Shown here: positions 38,458 to 52,640 of the stretch, in pieces
How positions within the stretch are numbered: position 1 is the stretch's first letter
How the letters are laid out: the number at the start of each line of letters is the position of its first letter
Source of the DNA: Campylorhamphus procurvoides
Lineage: Eukaryota > Chordata > Aves > Passeriformes > Dendrocolaptidae
Direction: 5' to 3'
DNA length: 64,000 bases
Assembly: GCA_013396655.1 (NCBI GenBank)
Contig: WBMV01008244.1
Span: 1,019 to 65,018 of the forward strand
Translations under genes and position numbers: made by a program
Notes under the pieces: generated by a model
What the model saw: the letters and a program-made list of their open reading frames with translations, nothing else
The model's database searches: none
What the model was told of the DNA's origin: nothing

Positions 38458-38560
38458 CCCCGCCTGGCCGGGCCGCAGGGAAGGGGCGGTGCGGCCGCAG
38501 CTCCGCCCGGCGCGGGGCGGGCCCGGGCGGGGCAAACAGAGCCGGCCTGGCACGGGAGGT
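38456..38560 (-). other. HDAC11: HDAC11 exon 1 (5' UTR plus first two bases of ATG)
   Basis: The transcript strand reads GCGGGGAT|GTGAGTACGG, a near-perfect donor. Joined to exon 2 (G-ACG-GAG) it makes an initiator ATG with G at -3. The upstream frame stays open to about 38853, but the only other in-frame Met is at that far end, so the split ATG is the natural start. The transcription start (right edge) is a guess. Confidence 0.75.
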
Positions 38561-38735
38561 TGTACAGGGATCCGCCGGGATCCACCGGGAATGGGCAAAT
38601 GGAGCCGGCCTGACACCGGGGGATCCACCGGGACACATGGGCCTGGGGGACAGAGGGGGACAGGGGTGACAGCGGGGGATAGAGGGGACAGAGCAGGATA
38701 GAGGGGACAGAGCAGGATAGAGGGGACATTGGTCC
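38528..38735. repeat. Short tandem repeats at the outer edge of the CpG island
   Basis: A 60-odd base unit (gcaaacagagccggcctggc ... gatccaccggga) appears twice at about 38536-38640. A 19 bp unit gatagaggggacagagcag is repeated at 38678 and 38697, with a partial third at 38716. Confidence 0.85.
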
Positions 38736-38760
38736 GGGGGCAGCCCAGGAAGGTGATGGG

Positions 38761-39524
38761 GAGCAGGGGGCACTGATCCCCAGCCTGACTTGGTGTCGGG
38801 CCTGCAGAGGAATTTGGTTCAGTTCGGCACAGACTGAGTGTTTGGATGGGCAAACACTGCCCTCATCTTAGTGGTTCCGACAGGTCAGGATTCTCCCCAG
38901 GACACCACCCCTCAAATCAGGCACGTGAGAAGAATCAAGTTCGAGACTAGGCACACTTAACTAATCCTGCTGGAATATACAGAAAAAGCACTTCTGATGC
39001 AGGGGTACAAGTGAATCAATAACACCACTGTGAACGATGGGCTGTGGAGGATCTGTCACACCCAGAATAAATTCCCAGGAGCATCTTTTCTTGGCAGGAG
39101 TAATGCCTTTTTATGAGAATTCCAGATAAATGTCTTTCTTCTTACAAGCTTTGGCTTGACATTCAGTTTTGATGGATCTCTGGACTTCACCTTGGTATTT
39201 ATTGAGCAGCAGGAGACTGTTATCCCATGAAAACATTCTATCCCTTTGACATTATCTTTTAATTAACATTTCTTTTGTTCTTCCCCTTTGTGTGCTGCCT
39301 CAGTATTCATTCAGCATATCTACCTTTTCTTTCTTGTTCCTGACTACTTAATGCTCGGGGCTTAATTAGACTCTGCGTGTTTGGTTAATAAGCTACAAAC
39401 ATAGCATGTTCTTATTTCATTTTCATTTATATTAACATTTAGTTAAATTAAAAATCAACTTGCAGGCTCGTTTCCATATTTGTTGGATGTCAGAAATTGT
39501 TTTTCATGTTTGCTTTCCCATTGA
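38761..39524. other. No recognisable gene
   Basis: AT-rich intergenic sequence upstream of HDAC11. No exon or repeat was recognised. Confidence 0.6.
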
Positions 39525-39715
39525 CAACCCCTGGCACAGGTTGCCCAGAGAAGCTGTGGCTGCCCCATCCCTGGAAGTGTCCAAGGCCAGGTTGGACAGG
39601 GCTTGGAGCAACCTGGGCTGGTGGAAGGTGTCCCTGCCCACGGCAGGGGGTGGCACTGGATGGGCTTTGAGGTGTCTTCAACCCAACCCATTCTGTGATT
39701 CTGGCATTCTATGAT
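39525..39715 (+). repeat. CR1 LINE 3' end
   Basis: This is a clear sense CR1 tail of about 190 bp: 'ctggcacaggttgcccagag', 'ggcttggagcaacctgggct', 'gatgggctttgaggtgtctt' and a 'ctgtgattctggcattctat' terminus. Confidence 0.92.
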
Positions 39716-39947
39716 TAATCATTTCCATCTAAACTATGACACCCACACTCCTCCAAATGGAGAGTTAGTCATGCCTTTTTTTTCACCACGAAATATCAGC
39801 TGAAAATCTCTGCTCTGGGTAGACATGACATGCATTGCTTTCATTTTCTTCCTTGTACCCCACAAACTGGATTCTTACCTGCAGGCTGATTCCCACCAGG
39901 AGTCAAACAATCCCCTTTCCCTTGGAGACAACCTAAGGAAGGGCTCC

Positions 39948-40030
39948 CATAGAATCATGGAATTACTAAGGTTGGAAAAAGACCTCTGGGATCATCAAGT
40001 CCAACAATCAACCCAGCGCCATCACCACGT
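39948..40030 (-). repeat. CR1 LINE, 3' piece (split element)
   Basis: The sequence starts 'catagaatcatggaattact' and runs to 'gtccaacaatcaacccagcg', the reverse complement of a CR1 3' end. The next piece of the same consensus resumes at about 40668. Foreign sequence including an LTR lies between. Confidence 0.85.
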
Positions 40031-40217
40031 ACCAAGAATGGAAGTAAAGATCAGTAGGAAAACTGCATTTGGAACTACAACTCTTGTCTTAACAGATCTT
40101 GGTAACAAAGCTGCTTTGAGAAATGGTACCCAAATGTCTGATGGACACTCCTCAATATGTTGCTTCAAAAAGCAATTGTAAACAGATCCAAAGCAATGCC
40201 TACCAATCAGGGGGAAA

Positions 40218-40663
40218 TGATGCCTAAGGATTTTAGAGTATATTTTTTAGACTTTTAGAGTTATATAGATTTCATGAATTCTCCTAAGTTGGTCACATAA
40301 TTAGGTGGTGTTAGAAGTTACTAAAACATTTTCTCACACATTCCTGAGTGTCCTCTCAAGGACACTGGATGAAACACCTGCAAGATAGCTTGAAGACAGA
40401 ACAGAAGAAAAGGCTCAGAGCCCTTGGAGAGGATCCAAGGGCAGTTCTGATCTTTGTGAGGTTGGGCACCAGGAAAATGGGCACCACGGGTTGGTTGATA
40501 TATCATATATGCTAATTACTGGAAGGTATAAAAACTGTAACCTCACTGAACCATATGTGCACATGCTTCTGGTGTGCACCAGGGAGCTTCTAAATAAAGG
40601 TATTTCTCTATCTATCTCCACTAATGTTGTTTTGAGAGTCTTTTCCAGGAATTTTAGGCAACA
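40218..40663 (+). mobile_element. Solo LTR of an endogenous retrovirus (copy B)
   Basis: It is the same family and orientation as copy A at 7679-8115. It starts TGATGCCTAAGGATTTTAG and ends near AGGCAACA. A good TATA box (ggtataaaaact) lies at about 40528 and aataaa near 40595. It shares the long block 'cagagcccttggagaggatc' 'caagggcagttctga' with copy A. No retroviral coding region adjoins it. Confidence 0.75.
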
Positions 40664-40667
40664 AAAC

Positions 40668-40808
40668 TATGTCCCCATGTGCCACATCCACACATTTTTT
40701 GGACATTTCCAGGGATGTGACTCCACCACTGCCCTGGGCAGTGATTGACAACCCTTTCTATGAAGAAGTTCTTCCTAAAGTCCAGTGTAAACCTCCCTGG
40801 TGCCTATT
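40668..40808 (-). repeat. CR1 LINE, 5'-ward piece (split element)
   Basis: It reads 'ctatgtccccatgtgccaca', 'tttccagggatgtgactcca' and 'gtccagtgtaaacctccctg', the CR1 consensus segment expected directly after the piece ending at about 40030. Confidence 0.85.
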
Positions 40809-42477
40809 TAGACTGACACCTGTTCACGGTTGCTGGGATATGATTCTTTTTGTCTCTAGCAGAAAGAAAGACAATCAAGACATGGACATATCTCCATGCA
40901 GAACACGATATTTAGGATATTATAAATCAGAAAATCTTGTTTCTGGTGCCTGTGTACCATCTGGGGATTCTGTAATTCTTGATCCTGCCATGGCCCCAGA
41001 GAACTGCAGCTGAGACACTGGGCACCCTCATTCCTTGCCCCAGAGGAGGGACAGTCCCACTGGGGGAACATTTGCAGTTGGTTGCATTGCTGCAATGACT
41101 TCCTACCAGATTTTAAACAAACCCTGTGAGGCATAACATTGTTGCTCAGTCTTATCTTTTTGTGTGGGAAGGTAAGTATGTCCTCATGAATGAGGCCCAA
41201 GACACGCCAGGGAATGACCAGTGCTGGATTTTGGACACTGCCTGAGCTCCAGTTTTCTGCCATCAAACTTTGCAAGGCAAATGGATTAGCAAACCTTATA
41301 GCATGGTAGTAGAAACACAGTTGAGCAAATAATGATATTTTTGGTTCACCAGTCACTTAAAAAAAAACTTTTATTGGAGAAAATTTGGGGTCCAAATTAT
41401 CTTTTAACATTACGGTATCTGAAGCCATGAAATTTTAAATAAAAGAGTCAGTCGTCCCTGAAGATATATACATATAAATGAAATTAGTCTGATTTTTATT
41501 TATTTAAAAATAAAATTCAACAAATAATAAACTTCTAAATTAATATACATTCACACAATGTACTGGAATAGCTGAACCCATCCTTTTGACTGAAAGGTAT
41601 TTCCCCTTAAATTCTGCTGAGTTCTAACCTTCTCTTTACAAATCTGAAAAGCAGATTACCAGGAGCATCCAATATGAGAAGATGACCTGAGTCTCTTGGA
41701 ATAAAAGCACATAGAATGAACAGAAACAATCACAGACCACACAGAACCCAACCTTCCCTCCATTGTTTGCAATCCTTTAAAATTAGGCCCCGAATACACC
41801 ATAAAAATGAGCAAAGGGATGAAACACAATCCAGTTCATGCAGGGAACTGATGTTATTTCTCAGCTCATGGCTCTATTTTCCCAAGACAAAGGCACTGTT
41901 GTCTCCTTGGACATCTTGCTCTGTGGATGGTTTGGACACCAAGCTGGCTGCTGTGCTGAGGCTCTTCATGGATTGCTGCACACCTGAAGGCACCGCCACC
42001 GCATGTTTCTAATAAATAAACAGCAGCTATTCCCTCTCAAGGTCTGGCCTGCTTGATGTGCTCTCTGCTGTGCAGGAGGTCATTCATTACACACTGACAA
42101 CCACAAAAGGGCTGCCTGCCTTCCAAAGAGAAACGCATCATTATAGTGGGCTCCAGTTCAGAACTGATTCTGACAGTGCCCTGTCCTTCCCAGGAACTCT
42201 TCAGGCTGTTCGTGGCATTGAGCTCTTTACTTAAAGGTCAGGGGTCCGCATGTTTGGATCCATGGGAAGAGGGCTCCAGGAGCCTGGACTGCAAAACCAG
42301 CTTTCAGCAACCAGGAAAACCAGCCTGTGCCTCCCATGAAAGGGACTGGCCAGTTGGACTGCCAGGAATTGTGCCACTTTACTAAATCTGCTCAAGTCAT
42401 TCCTTCTTTAGGAGAATGAGGGAACTTGGCAAAAGCCATGCATCAGCTTAGGAGAGAAAATGACTTCTTAGTTTCAG
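40809..42477. other. No recognisable gene
   Basis: A 166-codon minus-strand open frame (40856-41356) has no family features. An AT-rich patch lies at about 41430-41560. Nothing is supported here. Confidence 0.5.
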
Positions 42478-42960
42478 AGAATCACAGACTTGTGGAATTG
42501 TTAAGGGTGTAAAAGACCTTCAAGATCATCAAGTCCAACTGTCAACCCAGCACGACCGCCCTGGTCAGCACTAAACCATGTCCTTAAGTGCCATGTCCAT
42601 ACATTTTATGAACACTTCCAGGGATGTTGACTCCACCAGTGCCCTGGGCAGCCCTTTCCAATACTTGAAAACCTTTTCCTTGGAGAAATTTTCTCTGATT
42701 TTCCCCATCTAAACCTCCTCTGTCCCAGCCTGAGGCCATTCCCTCTCCTCCTGTCCCTGTTTCCTGGGAGCAGAGCCCAACCCCCCCCAGCTCCCCCTTC
42801 CTGGCAGGGACTTGCAGAGCCAGAAGGTCCCCCTGAGCCTCCTTTTCTTCAGGCTGAGCCCCCTCAGCTCCCTCAGCAACTCCTGCTGCTCCAGCCCCTT
42901 CCCCAGCTCTGTTCCCTTCCCTGGACATGATCCAGCCCCTCCATGTCCTTCTTGTCATGA
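42478..42960 (-). repeat. CR1 LINE, about 480 bp
   Basis: The longest CR1 copy of the window, in minus orientation. It runs from 'agaatcacagacttgtggaa' through 'gatcatcaagtccaactgtc', 'ctccaccagtgccctgggca' and 'ccctcagctccctcagcaac' to 'cctccatgtccttcttgtca'. It has no intact reverse transcriptase frame. Confidence 0.95.
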
Positions 42961-44759
42961 GAAACCCACAAGAAGTTCTGATGTTCTATGACAGTGAAAT
43001 TACTAAAACATGATGAATTATGAAACCCAACAAAGGTTTTTCCATATGAAGAAACAGTTGAACTTGTCATCACAGCCTGTTCTCTGCAGAGGAGAACAGC
43101 ACTGTGTGGATCAGCTCGTTTTGCTGGTACTGGGAGATGCCAAATACCCTTCCCCAAAGGGCAATCCTTGGGGACTGACACAAGAGCCACGCCACAAATG
43201 CTTTGCTTTCAAACCTCTTTGAGCTGAGGGTTTTGAAACAGGTAACATCAAGAAATCTGTAGGTAAAATCAGGAGTGAAGCACTTGTAAAGGAACATGTA
43301 GAAAAGGGATTTATTTGTTTACATTGGGACTGGCTTTTCCTGTGAAAAGATTTAATAGTAACTCATTACATGAATTTCTGCAGTAATATAATTGGTGCTT
43401 TTCAAACAGAAAATAATATTTTGAGAGCCTGTGCTACTTTAATCTCTTTGATCCTGAGGGCTTTGATCTGTCATGGGGTGACATGACTGAGATCAGGCAT
43501 TTCCTTCGGTGGCGTGTTGAAAATGTGAAATTATTGATTCCTGTAATCCAACGGAGCAGAAAAAGGTCTGTGCTTTTTATAGCTCAGAAACTGATACAGC
43601 TTCCTTGCCTTGCTGTTGCTCAGAGCTGCTGGAAATGTAAGGCCTGAATATTCCTTAAAGATAATGTTATTTTCCTCACAGGCTTACCTTCACTATTATT
43701 AGCTTCAGTCCTTCTCCCTCTGAATTACACCTAACAGAGACCCTGGGTTTTTAAACACAGCATGATCCCCTAAGCACCGCTCTGTGCCTTCAGTGTCATG
43801 TGATTTTCAAGATGAGAGATGTTGGCTATTGCACCAGAATTCAGATGATACAAATCCCAGCAAGGGTTTATCCGAAACAGCTTTTAAATAACCATTTCAA
43901 ATTCCCTGGAGGGATTCAGCTCAGTGCCTTGAGCTGATGGCCAGTGATGGAAGCCCTCGGACTTGATTTAGTCTCATACACTGTAAACATCTGCAAGTCA
44001 AACTGGAGAAAATTGTGTTTATTGCAACGAGGTGCCTTCTGAAGCAAAACAACTTTTCAAACAAGTGATTCATTTGCTGGTCCCATTGGAATGTGCTGTT
44101 CACTGGGTAAATGTAAGCACAGGAGGGAAATGCAATTAAGTTAATTAACACATTCTCTGTTACTTCAGATTAGTCTCCAAATTAATTTGTAACCATTCTC
44201 CAGAGCGTGTTTCTGACTGTATGTATGGTATATAAATTTTTAATGTCATTGACAATTACAGACACACCCTGAAGTCTAGCACTCTGTTATCTATCAAAAT
44301 AACCAGACTTGTGCATAACATGTACAGTTTTCAGTCCTAAGAACAACCAGATACACAAAATCTGCTTTCATCTGATAACTATCATGTTCAGCTGAGCACA
44401 TTTAGTTGATATTCGCCCTCTTCTGATTTTTAAGTGCTCTGATAATCTGAGTGATATTTAGTCTGTTTATAACACACAAGAAAGTGGTGAAGTACAACAC
44501 AAGTTTCTGCCCCACCTTTTCCAAATACACTCAACAGAAACACATTCCCACACATGGTGGGAAGACTGCAATAAACAATGGCAGAATGGTTAAAAGTATA
44601 TTGTTGTACTATTTAGACTACCAGGAAAGGACTAAATCTCAGATTTTGGGACATTTTTTGTTTCTGATGGCCTCCTGCACCTTTCCCATTACCAAGGTAG
44701 CAACTGGAACATAATTAGATTGGGGCTGGGGAAAGAAATGAAGTTTTACATTCTAAAGA
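42961..44759. other. No recognisable gene
   Basis: No exon, RNA gene or clear repeat was seen. Confidence 0.5.
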
Positions 44760-44895
44760 TATCGTGGAATCCCAAGATGATTTGGGGTGGAAGGGACCTT
44801 AAAGACCATCTCCTTCCAACTCTTGCCATGGACAGGGATGTCACTCACGAGATCAGGTTGCTCAGGACCCCATCCAGCCCAGCCTTGACCACTTA
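44760..44895 (-). repeat. CR1 LINE 3' end
   Basis: The sequence 'ggtggaagggaccttaaaga' followed by 'ccatctccttccaactcttg' and 'aggttgctcaggaccccatc' is the reverse complement of an avian CR1 tail. Confidence 0.92.
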
Positions 44896-47315
<2,420 letters not shown>

Positions 47316-47404
47316 TAATGGAAGTTGTAATTGTCTGATGTGTGCACAGGTTTTCTTGGTGACACAGGTGATTGAAGCCAAGCAGAGTCAGTCCAACTTT
47401 TCAG

Positions 47405-47480
47405 GGCAGGCCATGAGGTCACTGTGCCATTCTGGGGCAGTCCATGGGTCACTGTGCCATTTTGGAGCAGCACAAACAGT
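47405..47480. repeat. Degenerate tandem repeat, about 31 bp unit
   Basis: Units of the form 'gtcactgtgccattctgggg cagtccatgg' occur twice in tandem just after the NUP210 exon. Looser echoes occur near 47770 and 47830-47870 (gtcactgtgccactctgggg; ggggcaggccatggggccat). Confidence 0.65.
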
Positions 47481-47870
47481 GGGTACCATTTTTTGGCTTG
47501 CCATGCCATCATTCCCCCTCTGTGCCTTGGTGCCAGCTGCACTCACACCCTGTCGCTGGGCACATGGCACATAACACCCTCTCCTTTGGGCACTGCTGAT
47601 GTTGGCATTGTTGCTGTTACTGTTCATTTGCTCATCTCATTGCTGCTTCCAGGCAATTGTCTCACCCCACAATCTCTGCCCTTGTCCCTCTCCCCTGAAG
47701 GGCTGGACAGCTCTGTTTGGGGGTTCCCAGCACATCCCAGGTCAGTCTGTGGTTCTGGGTGTTGCTCTGTGGTCACTGTGCCACTCTGGGGATTGACACG
47801 TGGCAGGTTCAGGGTTTCGGGGCACACTATAGGTCAGTCTGCCATTTAGGGGCAGGCCATGGGGCCATTC

Positions 47871-50800
47871 ACTGTGTAAAAACTGTTCTGGCTGAGTATG
47901 GTGAGCCAAAATATGCATCCTGTTTACCCTTCCTGGACTGTCCCCACTCTGAGAGCAATATCAGCTGTGAACCTGGGCATAATTAGGGCCAAAGCTTTTC
48001 ACCAAGTGCTCACCAATGATGTGCTGTTTAGGGTGTGCCTGAGATTGGCACTCTGTTGTTGGCAATACAGAGTTTTCATACATAAGATTAATGAAAGCAA
48101 AATGTAAATGTATCCACATCAGAAATCCTTGAGCATGCCCTAAACCAGGGCCTGAATGAGTTGTTGTGAACACTTTCCATTGGAGTATTTAGTATTATTA
48201 ACATAATTGCTTCTAGAATGATGAATAATACCACGTTTCTGCTTTACGGAAATGTTGAGCTCTGTTCACTAGTGGGGTCTCTTGGATGAGTGGATGTGAC
48301 AGAAAAAGAAATTAATTCTTCTTCAACAGAGCATGGTTATGAACCACATGCAGTACATAATGTTTCAGGGCACCCTCTTGAGTGATGAAGAGAAAACTAA
48401 TCAAGTATCATCCTTTCTGTCCCCTCTTCTGAAAGGTCCCCTGTCCGCATTCTGGAAGTGTTTGAACAGGAAATTAGAGACTACAAAATCTCATGTGGAA
48501 AAAAGAGGTGCATTAAGTTTGCCCAAGTAATCTTATTCTTGTATTTACTAATTTTTCAGTGTTCTTTTTTTATTATTATCAGTTTTAGCATATTTTTATC
48601 TGAACTTGTCTGTATGTTTCATAACAGCCTGTCTTCTGGCAAGCTATTAGTTTATTTAAGTATCTGCATAACTAAACAGTAGCATTTGTAAAAAAGAAAA
48701 CAACAATTGGGGGTTTTCTGAATGGATTTACAAGGAGATAAAATCTAATATTTCCCTCTCCATGGTGTCAAATTAACCAAAATTGGAAGCCTCCTTCCCA
48801 GAACCCCATCTGAACGCTCTCAGTATGCTTCATTTGTTTCAATTGCCAGGACAGCCAAACCTTTGGGGAGGCCCCTTCTTCCTCCTTTCAGATGTGTTTC
48901 ACTGTAGGCCAGAAGCACCTCATCAGTCATTCCAGCCCACTTTCACCCCCCTGGAGCTGTTCTGCTCCTCTGGTGTGATGCCAGTTTCTCCTGGGCATTC
49001 CACACAGCCCCATGCCTGTTTTGGACTCGAGGTGAGCCAACAGATACCTGAAGTGACACATCATTAGAAACAAATCCCTCATAAATACCTCACTCCAGAA
49101 AGGAGGATTGAGTTACCCTGGCTGGGTTGGAAGGAGGCTGCAGGAAACATCTCCACAGGTTGGTGCTTCTCCTGGCAGTGCAATGTGCTTTGGGTTTCAC
49201 TGTCCTTCATCCTCCCCTCTGCTGGACTGCTTGGCCAGAGCTGCTGAGTGCCATGGATTCACTCAGGGATGGGCACTGTTTATCCCTGGCACCACATACA
49301 CTAATTTGACTCTCCAGAGAATGTTTCTCCTTCCTGGTGTCTGGCTTGGAACACTGAGTACTTTATCCCCATGGTTAATTATTAGACAATCCCATTTGTC
49401 TACTCCTTCCATAAAACAGAACACAAGCCATAGCTGGGAGAAAGGGAAGGAGGAAAAGGGGTGAAGGAGAGTTCCATGGAAACACAGAACATTGGGAACC
49501 TCCTTGGTTTCGGTATCAGACATATAAGCTGTTGGTTCATTAATCAAAAAATAAAGCCTTACACTTCACAAAAAGCTACATTTCAGCAGTTTGCAAAGTA
49601 TATCCATTTCAATTGCATTACTAAGCCAAGTATGTATTGCCCATAGCTAAAACCTAATTACCATTATTCACTCATTATTGATGCAGGTTTGGAAATTATG
49701 TTTCTCACTGTCTCTAATGCATTAAACGACAGACTACAAAAAACAAAACAACTCATTTGAGTAGAAAAAATATTAAAAATCCCCTATTTTTTATTCGTCA
49801 ATTCATTACAGTCCCCTCTGAAAGAAAAGAAAGTTTATCTGTTCAAAATTTACCCGCCTGGGCCTTCTACCTTCTTTGACTCTGGTCTCTCAGCAAGCCA
49901 GTGCCAGGGGAAGGGAATGAGGAGCCTCTAGCAGGGTTCAGGACAGCATTTCCAGACTGTGGCAGAAGAGAAGCTAATGTGAACTCCAGACCATCCATTC
50001 ACCACCCATACACCCAGCCCTCAAACCTGCCCCAATTTACAGCAGAAGATGCAGTTTAACTATGACCATTCAGAGGGTATTCAAGGGTAAGGACCTGCAG
50101 GGATGTGCTGAGGGGTGGAGCACTTGTAATTACAAAGATGCACTTTTAAGAGATTTTGGAAAGTTAATAAAATATTTAGATCTTTACAGATAGCTTTTGC
50201 TCTGAAGGAGTATCTTATGGTCTACTGAATTGTTTTTTAATTAAATTCTGTCCTTCACAAGAAGGTCTAGGATTAAGAAAAGAGCATAGTTGTGACTGAG
50301 GTTCTGCTTAGCATTTGAATTCTGAAGCAAATGTTGTTTCTTGCGAATACAGTTCTTGCACACACACATAGTCCTGCAGTGTAACTCATCTGTTTTGTTC
50401 ACTGCACCAAGAAAATGGGGCAGAAGCTGGAAAAAAAATCTTTATGGAGCTTCCAGCATAACTTTTTTAGTGGGATGGAATTACAGTCCCTGAAGTTAAG
50501 CAGGTGCAGGGTCAGACCTGAAAGAAAACTCCATGAAGGTCAAACAGAATGTGTTCTGAACTCACAAAAACAAAGTACATCCTATTGCAAAGCTATGGAG
50601 CAGATAGTGTAGGTGGGTTTGGTTTTATTTATTTTTTAATTTGGGATTTAAATTTAAAAAAAATAAGAGCTGTTCATTATTTATACAGAAACATCCCATT
50701 TGTCTTCTGCTTTTCACCAAGTGCTTTCCAATTCAGAAAGGGTCATTTGATTGTAATTAAGCCAAACGTTAGTGAAAAATTCACTACCTTTTTCCTTTGT

Positions 50801-52379
50801 CCCATCCTATTTTTTAGTTGAAGCCAAAAGGCTCCAACTTTTAAATATAACAAATGTTTAGTCAATAATTAGTAATAATTAAAGACTCAAAGCTGTTACA
50901 GCAGTCAGTTATGAACAAAGAGGATTCTGTTTGTGAAATGAGAACTAATGAGGGAAAAATTAATTTCTCATCATCTTAAATATTTCCAAAATCCTAGACC
51001 TTCATCCAATGTACTCCTGGGAATCTCTGCGTAATTTCATTTGATCAACATAGAGCAAAAATTGGCATCCTTGTAATTAATTTACTCTATTACATAAGAA
51101 TATGAGGAAAATAATTCACACAGTGAAACTGCAGCTGCAGAGTTGCTTTAGAGCTTTTTTCCTCTTTCTATGAATGATGTCAGATACCTTGTTATATAAA
51201 TCAGAATGGCACTTTGGGGGCTCTTACAGTCTGAAGTGCTTAAAGGATTTACAAATTTTAGGTAGAACTCAGTGTTTGTAAAATTAGCCAGTGTTGGGCT
51301 ATATAGAAATTCTATTCCTGTGTTTCACACAACTTGTTGCAAACCTCTTACATGAGAAAAGTAAGAAAAAATTCCATTTCTAAACTAACACTAAACTAAA
51401 ATGAGCAAAGAATTTACAAATTGCATGAAAACCCGTTGACAAACACCATTCTGTGGTTTTGGTTCTGGGTTACCATCAGAACTACAAAGGACTGTTTGGC
51501 AATTTCACTGGAGAGAAAGTGAAAAATTGCAATTTTATGCTGGAGCAGAGTTCATCTAACAAAAATATTTAGTCCTGTAGGATTGCTGCTGCTTCCAGTG
51601 CAGCAGCAGCGTGTGAAATGCTAATGAACCTCGGTGTTGATCCTGCTGTGTCCCCGTCCCCTGATTAGTGTGCTTGCTATGCAGAGAACTGACCTGAGAG
51701 AGTGACTTACTCAAAAGAAACCACAACTAATAAGAAAGGCAGCTGGGGGCATGAAGGAGAGTACAAATGTGTCTTCGAGATCCCAAGAGGAAACATTTAT
51801 AAATAACAGAAAAACTGGTGTCACCAGCATGCCAGCTAGTTAGGAGAAATAAAATAGGAGAAGGATGTTGATGTGCTCAGAGTGATAATAACTGAGCAAA
51901 AGCAGAGTGATGGCACCTTGTAGGGAGCAGCTCTGCGTGGATAAATCAAGCAGTGCAATCACCAGAACATCCCTGAATGGCCCTGAGCTCCGGAATTAAA
52001 AGCAGAGGGAGGCAAAGGACCTTCAGAGGCTCCCACCCAGCCCAGCATGTGTTACAAGAATGGGCTTCCAGCTTCCTGCCTCTTCAGCAAAACAGACTGG
52101 ACAATGGATTTTGGAATTCTTTGAGATATGGACCTCTCCTATAGCATCTCCTATGAGATGGAATGACCCTGGCTGATTGCAATGTTTAAAGCAGAACAGG
52201 AACAAATGTTTTCCCACTGTATTGTGGGGCTTTTCTAGGCTATTTTTTTGTATTATACCATGTTCTCTAGCTTTTGAATGGTGCTGGGCATTGGGAAGAG
52301 TCTGTAAGTGTGCTGGGTGTTCTTTTTCCCTCAACACTTAGTGAGAAGTCAGAGCAGGGCCATGGGTCCAAACAGTTCA
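47871..52379. other. No recognisable gene
   Basis: AT-rich, intron-like or intergenic sequence. No NUP210 exon was identified on the plus strand, and no repeat family was recognised with confidence. Confidence 0.5.
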
Positions 52380-52640
52380 GATTTTCCATTCCCTGTGCAT
52401 TTGTCAGTGTCTGAATTTCATCAACCATTATGCTGCCAATTTGTCTAGTTCTGCTCCCATGAAGTTCATCACAGCCTTCTCTCAGGAAGACTTACATTAA
52501 ATAATTTTGTCATCTGCAAATCCTGCTGACCTCGTTCTTCTGTTCTACTCCTCATTTCTGCCTTTCTGGATAATTAATGAGTGTATTAAGCACTAACTAC
52601 AGTCCAGATCCTTGGGACATACAAATATTAACCTCCTACT
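52380..52640. repeat. Probable ancient CR1/L3-like LINE fragment
   Basis: Phrases such as 'aattttgtcatctgcaaatc', 'ctggataattaatgagtgta' and 'tccagatccttgggacatac' resemble the old vertebrate CR1/L3 repeat. It is strongly diverged and the orientation was not resolved. Confidence 0.45.

Larger units (their letters stand above)
38150..38760 (-). promoter_or_regulatory. HDAC11: CpG island and promoter of HDAC11
   Basis: The interval is very rich in G+C and CpG. GC-box-like sequences occur at 38483-38489 (ggggcgg) and through 38511-38532. There is no TATA box where exon 1 should start. It lies exactly at the 5' end of HDAC11. I see no convincing divergent plus-strand first exon in it. Confidence 0.8.

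Noticed and set aside
37937..38853. Long open frames (up to 278 codons) on both strands over the HDAC11 promoter
   Set aside because: They arise from GC-rich sequence and minisatellites with few stop codons. They overlap each other in several frames and show only Pro/Gly/Ala/Arg-rich repeats. Only the split HDAC11 start in this area is supported.
40856..41356. 166-codon minus-strand open frame
   Set aside because: It shows no family motif, no convincing splice sites or start context, and composition like translated non-coding DNA. It was kept only as a note in the intergenic entry.
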